Below are positions 37,411 to 46,998 of a DNA stretch of 64,000 nt, in pieces. Origin of the DNA: an uncultured Clostridia bacterium (lineage in GTDB: Bacteria > Bacillota > Clostridia > TANB77 > CAG-508); assembly GCA_947630185.1 (NCBI GenBank), contig CANRGT010000006.1, positions 30,405-94,404 on the forward strand. The letters are read 5' to 3'. Below the pieces are notes generated by a model that saw only the letters and a list, made by a program, of their open reading frames with translations, made no database searches and was not told the origin of the DNA. Each line of letters opens with the position of its first letter. The stretch's first letter is position 1. The translations under genes were made by a program, and so were the position numbers.

Positions 37411-38376
37411 TTATAATTCTATCTCAAGTGTTTTAATTTGTGCTTCTTCTCCTCCTATGTATTCATCATAATTTACAACAATATCTGAAAATTTAATAGC
37501 TTTAGATTCTTCCCTTTGCTCATTATACATTCTAGTAAATTTAATGCTTAAAACATTTTTTTCTTGTGGGTTTATAACTATACTATTTAAAGGTTGTTCA
37601 TCAATGTTAGAAGTATATTCTACATTTTTTCCATCTACTAATACTACACCTTTAGTATTTTTTCTGGTGGATAATAATATCTTTTCATCAGTTTTATTGG
37701 TAAATTCTATATCATAAACTTCATAATCTATATAAACATTTTTTTTAGTAACTTTTGCAAAAATATCATCATTTTCTGCTGTTTTTTCTAATGTATTTGA
37801 ATATAAGAATTGATTTATACTTAATTTTATTTCGTTATTTTTTTTAGTAAAATATACATAATCTTCAATAACTCCAGATTGACTATAACCTCCTGATGAT
37901 AATAAATCTCCATAATATGAAATTTGATAAATTGTGTCTCCATACATACTTACTTGTAATTTTGCAGTTCTCTTTTCATTAAAAACTAATTGGATATAGT
38001 TTGTATTAAAGTATTCTACTGTTGGAAATATTTCTTCCTTACATTCATCTGAAAGCATTTGATATGCTTCATCTATTTGTTTATTATTACAATATTCTAC
38101 AAAGGTTTCTAAGGCTTTTTGTTCATCTGATAGTAAATCACTATTAGAAGAATAATTAATATTATTGTTTTTACTATTTTGCTGTATATTTGTACTTCCT
38201 ACTGTATTTTCTTTAATGCTGTTTTTATTTTGAGCAGCTTCATTTTCATTATTTTTGTTTATTCTATATATTGCAACTATTGTTCTAAACACAATGAAGG
38301 AAAATACTATTATAGCAATAGCTGTTATTATATTTCTCCAATTTTGGTTAAGATTACGAAACCATTTATTAATCAT
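37411..38376 (-). CDS. VirB8/TcpC-like membrane protein with NTF2-like domain
   Basis: A 321-residue protein with a short cytoplasmic tail, one membrane helix (about 15-37, NIITAIAIIVFSFIVFRTIVAIY), an Asn/Ser-rich stalk (45-80), an NTF2-like domain (about 82-190, ALETFVEYCNNKQIDEAYQM ... YVYFTKKNNEIKLSINQFLY) and a C-terminal beta domain (200-321) of the kind used for ligand or protein contact. One helix plus an NTF2-like ectodomain is the topology of VirB8 in type IV systems. It sits 12 bases after the last VirB6-like gene and 50 bases before the wall hydrolase, so translation is probably coupled. Assignment rests on topology and context; similarity to VirB8 itself is not obvious by eye. 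Confidence 0.7.
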   Translation of the reverse strand: MINKWFRNLNQNWRNIITAIAIIVFSFIVFRTIVAIYRINKNNENEAAQNKNSIKENTVGSTNIQQNSKNNNINYSSNSDLLSDEQKALETFVEYCNNKQIDEAYQMLSDECKEEIFPTVEYFNTNYIQLVFNEKRTAKLQVSMYGDTIYQISYYGDLLSSGGYSQSGVIEDYVYFTKKNNEIKLSINQFLYSNTLEKTAENDDIFAKVTKKNVYIDYEVYDIEFTNKTDEKILLSTRKNTKGVVLVDGKNVEYTSNIDEQPLNSIVINPQEKNVLSIKFTRMYNEQREESKAIKFSDIVVNYDEYIGGEEAQIKTLEIEL

Positions 38377-38388
38377 ATAATTCTCCTT

Positions 38389-40959
38389 TTATACCCAATT
38401 ATTAAGATCCCTTATTATTTGTAAATATTTTTCTGCTTCTTGACTGCTTATTCCTCTATCATTTAATCCTTCTTTTAATGCATCATATTTTGCTTCATCT
38501 CCATCTACTTGTGAAGCCATTTTAGCTACCATAAGCTTTTCGTTGTCATTTAAACTTTCATTTTTTATCATTTTTATAATTATATCGTCATTTGTTATTC
38601 CATAAGCTCTATATTCTTGAGCTACTTCTTTCATTATTCTTTGTGCACCAGCTTTATCAACACCAAATTTTTCTTGATATTTCTTTATTCTTTCTTTATC
38701 TTCTAATGCTTTCTGGTCTGATCTTTCATTTATTTCGTCTTTTGTATGAGTAGCTTCATAAAAGTTTTCATATTCTTTACTAATTCCATCTTTCATATTA
38801 GCTATTTTATTTGTTATTCCTTTTCCTGCTAATAATCCAGCCCCTGCTCCTGCTAGACCATACTTAGCTACATTTGAGAAATCATCTGATACTAAACCAG
38901 CAGTTAAGCCTATAGTTGCGCCAGTAGCCATTAAGCCTACTTTTAATGCACCCTTTAAGCCTTTTTTAGCAAGTTTTGGTCCTACATATTTAACACCTTT
39001 ACTAAATTTAGAATTTCCAACTTTATTTGCTAAATTTCTTATTTTACTATCTTCTAATTTTTTTCTCGTTCTATTTTGTTCTTCTGCTATAATTTGTGCT
39101 TGTCTAGATATTACTATAGTAGCATCTGTGTCATTAGAATTTTCACTATTTTGTGAATTTGGTTGTCCACCATTATTTTGGTCATTTGCTCCTGAATTTT
39201 GAGCATTTTCCTGACCATTTTGATTATCTCCTTGACTATTTTGATTATCCCCCTGTCCGTTTTGACTATCACCTTGTCCATTTTCTTGGTCATTACCATT
39301 ATTAGGACCTTGTCCTCCGTTATTTTCTCGTGAGCCAAACACACTTTGTGTTAATTGATTTATATCTTTATCTGGCTTTCTATTTGCTTGTGCAATTTTA
39401 TTTTTTTCTTCTTCACCTTTATCTTTATTATTACCACCTTTAAAATGACTAGTTAATGCATTCATACCCTTCATTACTATAGCTCCACCCAATGCTGCTG
39501 ATGTAGCTGATGCCGTTTCTGCTTTATTAAATCCAAATAATTTTCTCATTATTTTTTCTGCTTGTAATATAAAGCCAAACGCTACTAATGAATAAATAAT
39601 ATTTTTTGATGCAAAATCAAGTGCAGTTCCTATTAATACGGTATACAAAATTAAATGTACTGGTTGTATCAATAAATTAAATATGTATTCTTTTATCCAT
39701 GTATCAAATCCTTGTGCACTATTATCATGAATTTTATCTAGTGGATATGTCATAGCTACTAATGGTGCAATCATAGTTAAAAATGCTAATATTATTAATC
39801 TTTTTATATATCTAAATAAAAATAATATTGTATACATCACCATGCCCATGTATATAACTGTAAGACTAAATGACTTCATAAGGTTCTGATCATCTGATGC
39901 TGTCTCAAATTGTAAATCTAATCTTACTTTTCCCATTAAATTGGTAGGCCATACCATAAGCTGTTCTTCTTCATTTCCAAAATTAGATTCATATACTGGT
40001 ACTCCCTCTATTGAATAATCACTTAAAAGTCTTTTGTCTCCGTCATAATTTCGTATTTCATATGTTTTAGAATAATTCACAGAAACTACTGCTTTTGTTA
40101 TTTCTTCTGTTACAGTAACTGCAAAAGACATTATATAATGCATAAAAAATATTAAACACATAGCTATAAGCCAATCTAATAAACGAGCTTTATATTTTGC
40201 TCTATCTTCCATAGAACTACTTATAATTATTCTAATTGCTATGTACACTAAAATAGAAAGTAATGCTACAATTGCTAAATTTCTTAATGCATAATACCAT
40301 TTTGAAATAGTTGGTTGTAATTCTAATGCAGAAGATTTCATTTTTATATCTTGAGAGATTCCGTTTTCTGCATCATATATTTTTATATATGTTTCCCCAT
40401 CTTTTTCTATTATATTTTCTTGCTTATATTTACTAGTTGGATTAAAGAAATTAACATCTAATAATGGTAAATTATCCGAAAAAATTTCTTCTGGAGTAAC
40501 TACAAATAGAGGTAATTTTACTATTTCTGGTATACTATTAGGTGTATTCACAGATTTACTTACCAAATAACCCGCTTCCCCAGATTTAAATACAGCCATT
40601 CCACCTGCTGCCAATGCAGCTCCTGGTGGTCCGCCAAGTAAAAATCCGCAAATTGCTCCCAAAGCTGTCCAACCTACTGCTCCTTCCAGCCAGCTTGTCC
40701 AACTAATTTTGTTTGGATCATTATACTTTAAGTCTAAAAAAGTTTCATCTAATCCACATATTAGCTTATTCATTCCCCACATAGCTGCATCTGATATTCC
40801 TAGTAATAAGTCTTTCACTGGTTTAAATAATTTACCTGATACTCCTGAACCATCTGTATCTGCAAATGAAATGTTTGGCATTATGAAATTAAACAATATT
40901 ACAAAAATAATTGCAATAATTATCTTTTGTGTTATGCTTTTTTGTGTAAATACTTTCAT
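38389..40959 (-). CDS. VirB6/TrbL-like polytopic membrane protein, paralogue 4
   Basis: 856 residues. It has an N-terminal signal-like helix (ITQKIIIAIIFVILFNFI), the block shared by all four paralogues KPVKDLLLGISDAAMWGMNK, and a short variable ectodomain (about 60-215) with the family phrase PEEIFSDNLPLLDVNFFNP. A VirB6/TrbL-type membrane core follows (about 220-480: WYYALRNLAIVALLSILVYI, then LIIQ-like NLLIQPVHLILYTVLIG), then the AQANRKPDKDINQLTQSVFG motif and a Gln/Asn/Gly-rich linker (540-610). The C-terminal Gly-rich hydrophobic block (ATGATIGLTAGLVSDDFSNV, near 685) leads to a charged helical tail with YQEKFGVDKAGAQRIMKEV. Such proteins line the inner-membrane part of the type IV channel. 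It is intact and the last of the four in transcription order. Confidence 0.85.
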   Translation of the reverse strand: MKVFTQKSITQKIIIAIIFVILFNFIMPNISFADTDGSGVSGKLFKPVKDLLLGISDAAMWGMNKLICGLDETFLDLKYNDPNKISWTSWLEGAVGWTALGAICGFLLGGPPGAALAAGGMAVFKSGEAGYLVSKSVNTPNSIPEIVKLPLFVVTPEEIFSDNLPLLDVNFFNPTSKYKQENIIEKDGETYIKIYDAENGISQDIKMKSSALELQPTISKWYYALRNLAIVALLSILVYIAIRIIISSSMEDRAKYKARLLDWLIAMCLIFFMHYIMSFAVTVTEEITKAVVSVNYSKTYEIRNYDGDKRLLSDYSIEGVPVYESNFGNEEEQLMVWPTNLMGKVRLDLQFETASDDQNLMKSFSLTVIYMGMVMYTILFLFRYIKRLIILAFLTMIAPLVAMTYPLDKIHDNSAQGFDTWIKEYIFNLLIQPVHLILYTVLIGTALDFASKNIIYSLVAFGFILQAEKIMRKLFGFNKAETASATSAALGGAIVMKGMNALTSHFKGGNNKDKGEEEKNKIAQANRKPDKDINQLTQSVFGSRENNGGQGPNNGNDQENGQGDSQNGQGDNQNSQGDNQNGQENAQNSGANDQNNGGQPNSQNSENSNDTDATIVISRQAQIIAEEQNRTRKKLEDSKIRNLANKVGNSKFSKGVKYVGPKLAKKGLKGALKVGLMATGATIGLTAGLVSDDFSNVAKYGLAGAGAGLLAGKGITNKIANMKDGISKEYENFYEATHTKDEINERSDQKALEDKERIKKYQEKFGVDKAGAQRIMKEVAQEYRAYGITNDDIIIKMIKNESLNDNEKLMVAKMASQVDGDEAKYDALKEGLNDRGISSQEAEKYLQIIRDLNNWV

Positions 40960-41035
40960 AATACCTCCTATCCATATTTTTTATTATTTCAAAATTTTTT
41001 AAAATTAAATTTATAAGTCCTTTGTTTAATAATTT

Positions 41036-43990
41036 TTATACCCAATTATTCATATCTCTTATTATATTTAAGTATTTTTCAATTTCTTCTAACCTTATTC
41101 CTCTATCATTTAAGCCTTCTTTTAAGGCATCATATTTTTCTTCGTCTCCATTTACTTGTGAAGCCATTTTTGCTAGCATAATTTTTTCTTCATCATTTAA
41201 ATCTTTATTTTTTATAGCTTTTATAATTATATCATCATCAGTTATTCCATAATCTCTATATTGCTGTGCGACTTCTTTCATTATTACTTGTGCACCAGCT
41301 CTATCTACTCCAAACTTTTCCTGATATTTCTTTATTCTCTCTTTATCAGATAATGCTTTTTTGTCCATTCTTGCATTTATTTCTTCTTTTGTATGAGTTT
41401 CTTTATAAAAGCTATCATATTCCTTGCTAATATTTTCTTTTAAATTTGAAAGCTTATTTGGTATAGCATTTCCAGTTAGTAAACCAGCTCCTGCACCAAC
41501 AGCACCATATTTAAACACATTTGAGAAATCATCTGAAACTAAACCTGCTGTTAATCCTATAGTTGCACCTGTAGCCATTAAACCTGCTTTTAATACTGCT
41601 TTTAAACCTGTTTTTACAAGTTTTGGTCCTACATATTTAGCGCCTTTTCCAAACTTAGAATTTCCTACTTTATTAGCTAGTCGCTTATATTTGCTCTCTT
41701 CTAATTTTTCTTTGAATTTATTTTGTACTAGTTCTATAATTTTTTCCTGAACTGATTCTTTTGTTCTATTGGCTCCTGAGCCAGCTCCCTGACTTCCATT
41801 TTGATTTTGTGTCTGTCCAGAATTTCCTGAACCTTGTGTATTATTACCAAATCCTTGAGCACCACCATTAGTTCCTTGTTGATTTGGTGCTTGATTATTT
41901 CCTGTTCCATCAGGCTGATTATTGTTTTGTGGAGCATTTTGTCCATTTTGATTACCATTTTGATTGTCATTTGGATTACCATTTGGTGCACCACCTCCTG
42001 GAGTTCCTCCATTGTTAATAGGAGTTCCACCATTATTACTTTCAGCACCATTTGAATTTGTCCCAAATACTTGTCTAGTTAGTTCATTAATATCTTTATC
42101 AGGTTTTCTATTAGCTTGTGCTATTTTATTTTTTTCTTGTTTTTCTTTTGGAGCATTTTTTCCACCATTTAAATGCTTACTTATCATTTCGATTCCTTGC
42201 ATAGCTAAAGCTCCACCTAATGCTGCCGATGTAGCTGATGCAGTTTGTGCTTTTTCAAATCCAAATAATCTTCTCATTATTTTTTCACCTTGTAGCATAA
42301 AGCCAAATGCTACTAAAGAATAAATAATGTTTTCTGATGCAAATTCTATTGCACTACCAATTAATACTGTATATAAAATTAAATGTAGTGGTTGTATCAA
42401 TAAGTTAAATATGTATTCTTTGAGCCACATATTAAAACCTTGTGCACTATTGTCATGTATTTTATCTAATGGATATGTCATAGCCATAAATGGTGCAATA
42501 ATAGTTAAAAATGTTAACATCAATAATCTTTTTAAATATCTAAATAAAAATAATACTGTATACATTACTAACCCTAAATATATAATTGTAAGGCTAAAGT
42601 TTTTCATTAATATTTGGTTGTCATCATACTCTGGTGGTTCCATTTGTAAATCAAGCCTTGCTTTTCCCATTAGATTAACTGGCCATACAATTCCGTTTCC
42701 AATTTTTTTAACTCCATCTACTTCTAATATTGGTGTTCCATCAGATACATAATATTTATCTAATGTTCTACCTTCTCCATCACCTGAATCTGCAATTACA
42801 TATGGATAAGGCTCGCTCATAGGTTCCACTGCCTTTGTTATTTCTTCTGTTAAGGTAACTGCAAATGCCATAATATAATGCATAAAGAATAATAAGCACA
42901 TAGCTATAAGCCAGTCTAGTAAATGTTGCTTGTATTTTGCTCTATCTTCCATAGAACTACTTATAATAATTCTAATTGCTATATATACTAAAATAGAAAG
43001 TAATGCTACAATTGCTAAATTTCTTAATGCGTAATACCATTTTGAAATTATTGGTTGAAGTTGGCTTGAAGAGGATTCTTGTTCTACTTTTGTACTTTCA
43101 TCAGGAGTTGTTATTTCTACACGCTCATAAAGATTTATTGTTCCTTTTCCTATTGAAGTATTATCAACTTTTGCATTAAGCCAACACTCTTGTATCTCAA
43201 ATTTAGCTTCATAATAATATTTATCATCATACCAAGAACCAGTTGCACTATAATAGCGAAAGAAAACTGAACCCTCACCTGGTATATTCGTAACATCTGA
43301 ATCATCTTTTGATTTAACTATTGACCATGATGATAAATCTATATTTCCATATTCTCCCTTTGCTGAGAACCAAGCTTTTAAGGCTCCAACTGCATCCATT
43401 TTTTGAAAATTATTCTCTGTGCCGTTATTATCATAAGTTCTTTCTTCTAGAAAATTTCCCTTTTTTATACTAGTATCATACTTACTATATTTAACAGTAG
43501 TTTCAGGTGGATTAAAAAAATTAACATCTAATAATGGTACTTCACCTTTAAAAATTTCTTCTGGGCTAAGCATAATCATTGGTAGCCTTAGATGTTTAGG
43601 TAAACTATGTGATGCTGAACTATATTCACCATTAGTCCAATCTATAAAATTCCATGTTGCTTTTTCTATTTTTTCTCCTATCCAATCAAATCCCTTTGCA
43701 ACACCATCCCAAAAAGAATCCGAATCACGTAAAACTGCTTTTAAAGTATCTTCATAATATATATCTAAAAAAGTTTCATCGGCTTGATATATAATTTTAT
43801 TCATCAACCATGAGGCTACATCTCCTATGCCTAGTAAAAAGTCTTTAATTGGCTCAAATAATACACCATTCACACCAGACTCTTCATCATCTGCTTGTGA
43901 AATATTTGGAATTATGAAATTAAATAATGTTACAAGAACAATTGCAATTAATATCTTTTGTATTATTTTCTTCTCTGTAAAAATTTTCAT
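41036..43990 (-). CDS. VirB6/TrbL-like polytopic membrane protein, paralogue 3
   Basis: 984 residues, the longest of the four. It has the same start (KIIQKILIAIVLVTLFNFII), the block EPIKDFLLGIGDVASWLMNK, and then the largest variable ectodomain (about 60-335), which includes a Ser/Tyr-rich beta region (FFRYYSATGSWYDDKYYYEA). The membrane core (about 340-590) is nearly identical to the other copies (WYYALRNLAIVALLSILVYI; MAMTYPLDKIHDNSAQGFNM). The linker after INELTRQVFG is strongly Gly/Asn/Gln-rich (about 650-740). The C-terminal block again has ATGATIGLTAGLVSDDFSNV and GVDRAGAQVIMKEVAQQYRDYGITDDDIIIKA. High identity of core and tail against divergent ectodomains points to tandem duplication with either selection or gene conversion on the shared parts. 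Confidence 0.85.
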   Translation of the reverse strand: MKIFTEKKIIQKILIAIVLVTLFNFIIPNISQADDEESGVNGVLFEPIKDFLLGIGDVASWLMNKIIYQADETFLDIYYEDTLKAVLRDSDSFWDGVAKGFDWIGEKIEKATWNFIDWTNGEYSSASHSLPKHLRLPMIMLSPEEIFKGEVPLLDVNFFNPPETTVKYSKYDTSIKKGNFLEERTYDNNGTENNFQKMDAVGALKAWFSAKGEYGNIDLSSWSIVKSKDDSDVTNIPGEGSVFFRYYSATGSWYDDKYYYEAKFEIQECWLNAKVDNTSIGKGTINLYERVEITTPDESTKVEQESSSSQLQPIISKWYYALRNLAIVALLSILVYIAIRIIISSSMEDRAKYKQHLLDWLIAMCLLFFMHYIMAFAVTLTEEITKAVEPMSEPYPYVIADSGDGEGRTLDKYYVSDGTPILEVDGVKKIGNGIVWPVNLMGKARLDLQMEPPEYDDNQILMKNFSLTIIYLGLVMYTVLFLFRYLKRLLMLTFLTIIAPFMAMTYPLDKIHDNSAQGFNMWLKEYIFNLLIQPLHLILYTVLIGSAIEFASENIIYSLVAFGFMLQGEKIMRRLFGFEKAQTASATSAALGGALAMQGIEMISKHLNGGKNAPKEKQEKNKIAQANRKPDKDINELTRQVFGTNSNGAESNNGGTPINNGGTPGGGAPNGNPNDNQNGNQNGQNAPQNNNQPDGTGNNQAPNQQGTNGGAQGFGNNTQGSGNSGQTQNQNGSQGAGSGANRTKESVQEKIIELVQNKFKEKLEESKYKRLANKVGNSKFGKGAKYVGPKLVKTGLKAVLKAGLMATGATIGLTAGLVSDDFSNVFKYGAVGAGAGLLTGNAIPNKLSNLKENISKEYDSFYKETHTKEEINARMDKKALSDKERIKKYQEKFGVDRAGAQVIMKEVAQQYRDYGITDDDIIIKAIKNKDLNDEEKIMLAKMASQVNGDEEKYDALKEGLNDRGIRLEEIEKYLNIIRDMNNWV

Positions 43991-44069
43991 ATTACTTCCT
44001 TTATGATAATATTTAAATATATAAATACATCATATTCCTTTCATAAAACTTATTTTAAACCAATTAATA

Positions 44070-46917
44070 TTATATCCAATTATTAAACATTCTTATTGTT
44101 CTTAAATATTTATTAGCATCCTGATTTTTTACTCCTCTATCTTTTAGTCCTTCTTTTAAACGTTTATATCTATCTTCTTTTCCTTCCACTTGAGATGCCA
44201 TCTTAGCTAATAAAATTCTTTCTTTTGAAGTTCTTTGTTTTAAGGTTCTAGATTCTCCAAATTCTTTTGTTTGCATAGCTTTTATAATTATGTCATCATC
44301 TGTTATTCCATATTCTCTATATCGTTGTGCTTCTTCTCTTATAATTCTTCTAGCTTCAACTTTACTAACATTAAATTCTTCTTGATATTTTTTTATTCTT
44401 TCTTTATTATTTAAAGCTTTTTTATCTTCTCTAGCATGCACTTCTTCACTTGTATGTGTAGCTTCATAAAATCTATTATATTCTTCATTAATTCCATTTT
44501 TTATTGAGGTTGCTTTGTTAACTATGCCTTTACCTGCTATTGATGTTGCAGCTGCTCCTGCCAATGTATATTTTGTAACATTTGAAAAATCGTCAGACAC
44601 AAGACCTGCAGTTAAGCCTATTGTTGCACCAGTTGCTGCCAATCCTACTTTTAGTACACCCTTTGCTACGCCTCCTATAGCCTTTGGTCCTACATATTTT
44701 ATTCCGCTTCCAAGCTCTTTGAGGCATTGTAAGTGTTCTTTTTTCTTCTTTAGGTAAATCATCAAATAAACTAGAAAGGTCTGGTCCTCTATTTGATAAT
44801 CTTGGTGAATTTTCAGCTGTTTCAATTTCAGGTTGATATCTATTCGAATAATTAGCATTGTTAGTATTGCTAGAATTTCTTTGTCTGCCTGAATTATCAC
44901 TACTATTTTCATAATCTATCTGATTGTTTTCATTATTGCTTTGAGTTTCTTCTATATTAACATTTGCAGTATTATTTTGAGGATTGTATGTATCATTTTC
45001 GCTATAATCTTCCGAAGTGTAATCATAATTTTGAGGATTATAATCTGGTGCATTATCTGAATTATTTCTACCTCCCATATCTCTTCGTGGATTATTATTT
45101 GCTATTGGAGGATTTTGTACTTCACTATCTGTATCTGTTTGAGCAGTATTTTCTTGCTCTAAATTATTATTTGGTGTAGGAAAATTTGGTACTTCTGGAT
45201 TTATATTCGGCATTGGCATATCAGTTCCTGCTGGGTTTGTATTTGGTGTTGGCATATCAGCTCCTGCTGGGTTTGTATTTGGTGTTGGCATATTTGGTCC
45301 TACTGGATTTTCACCTGATGTAGGAGTATTATATCCAGTTGGATTAGTATTTTGTGTAGGATTAGGTTGTGTCTGCCAATTACCTCCACCACCTAAACTA
45401 AGTCTAGCTCCTCCAAATACACTATTCATTAATTCATTTATATCTCTATCTGGCTTTCTATTTGCTTGTGTTATTTTCGTACTTTTTTCCTTTTCTGCTT
45501 GTTTTTCTCCCTTCGGTTGCTTATTAGAACTACCTATTCTTTTTGTTAATGAATTTAATCCTTTCATAGCTAAAGCCCCACCTAAAGCTGCTGATGTATT
45601 TGATACTGTACTTGCCTTATTAAATCCAAAGAATTTCATCATTAATTTTTCTGCTTGTAATATAAAGCCAAATGCAACTAATGAATAAAGAAGATTGTCT
45701 GCTGCAAAATCTATTGCAGTTCCTATTAGTACTGTATATAAGATTAAATGTACTGGTTGTATAAGTAAATTAAATATATATTCCTTTATCCATCTATTAA
45801 AACCTTCTGCTTTGCCATCTTGTATTTTATCTAGTGGATATGTCATAGCAACTAGTGGTGCTACAATAGTTAAAAATGCTAATATTATTACCCTTTTAAA
45901 ATAGCGAAATAAAAATAATACTGTATACATTACTAGCCCCATATATATAACTATATACGCAAAGTTATGTAATAATTTTTGTGTTGCACTATAATCTTTT
46001 GACATTAATTGCAAATCTATTCTTGCTCTTCCCATTAAGTTAGTAGACCAATTAATTGCATCTCCACTTGTATCTAATTCCATATCGCTACTTTTATAGC
46101 TACTAGGTAGTCTATCATCTCCATCTTCAGCTTTTATTGAATAATTATATGGTTCACTCATACTACCTACCGCACGTACAATTTCATTATTTAGTGTAAC
46201 AGCAAAGGACATAATATAATGCATTGTAAAAAGCAAGCACATTGCAACAAGCCAATCCATCAAACGACTCTTATATTTAGCCTTGCTTTCTGAAGTACTG
46301 CTAATAATAATTCTAATTGCTATGTATACTAATATAGAAAGTAACGCAACTATTGCAAAATTTCTTAATGCATAATACCACTTTGAAATCATTGGCTGCA
46401 ATTTTGCTGCTGAAGAATCTACAGTTACAGTTTCTCCATTTTCTAACTGAATTTGTTTTGAACCATTACCATCTATATTAAAAAAGTCTACATCTAGTAA
46501 TGGTATTTCGTTACTAAAAATTTCTTCTGGACTTATTACAAACATAGGTAATCTTAAATTTACAGGTATAATTCCTTTTGAAGAATTTTTCATTTGATCT
46601 ATAGATTGTGACATATTACGTGGTATATCGTTTACATTACCACTTAAATTAATATTAATATTCGTTTGCCAATACGCATCTACAAAAGTTTCAGTCATCC
46701 CATACATAACATATTGCAACCCCCAAATAACTGCATCAGTAACTCCTAATAATAGCTCTTTAATTGGAGTAAATAATCTACCAAATATTTCAGAAGCGTT
46801 ATCTTTTTTTTCACCTATTGCTAATGAAATGTTGGGAACTATGAAATTAAATAACATTACAAAAATAATTAAAACAATTATTTTTTGTATTATTCCTTTC
46901 TTAGTAAAAACTTTCAT
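44070..46917 (-). pseudogene. VirB6/TrbL-like paralogue 2, interrupted by a +1 frameshift
   Basis: Two ORFs (44593-46917, 774 codons, and 44070-44912, 280 codons) make one paralogue. The first carries the signal helix, TPIKELLLGVTDAVIWGLQY, a short ectodomain, the membrane core and an unusually long Pro/Asn-rich linker with repeated NTNPAGxDMPTP units. It loses frame after LTMPQRA. The second continues with GSGIKYVGPKAIGG, ATGATIGLTAGLVSDDFSNV and the charged tail. Skipping one base at about 44712-44713 restores a sequence aligned with the paralogue ending LTKSQRIVKGAKYIGP. No long homopolymer is present at the site. Truncation would remove the conserved C-terminal block. Sequencing error, pseudogenisation, phase-variation-like switching and programmed shifting are all open. 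Confidence 0.82.
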
Positions 46918-46998
46918 ATTACTCTTGCTTTATATATTTAAATTTTAAATATATAAAAGCTTCCTTTCTTGTACTAAAAATATTTCTAACTAATTGCT

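Noticed and set aside
41734-42066. ORFs inside the VirB6-like genes (41734, 39114, 47733 and similar)
   Set aside because: They are out-of-frame readings of the Q/N/G-rich linkers; codon use and missing ribosome binding sites show they are not genes.
44593-44912. Two separate VirB6-related genes
   Set aside because: The second ORF's start lies inside the first and continues the paralogue alignment exactly after a one-base shift, so it is one interrupted gene.
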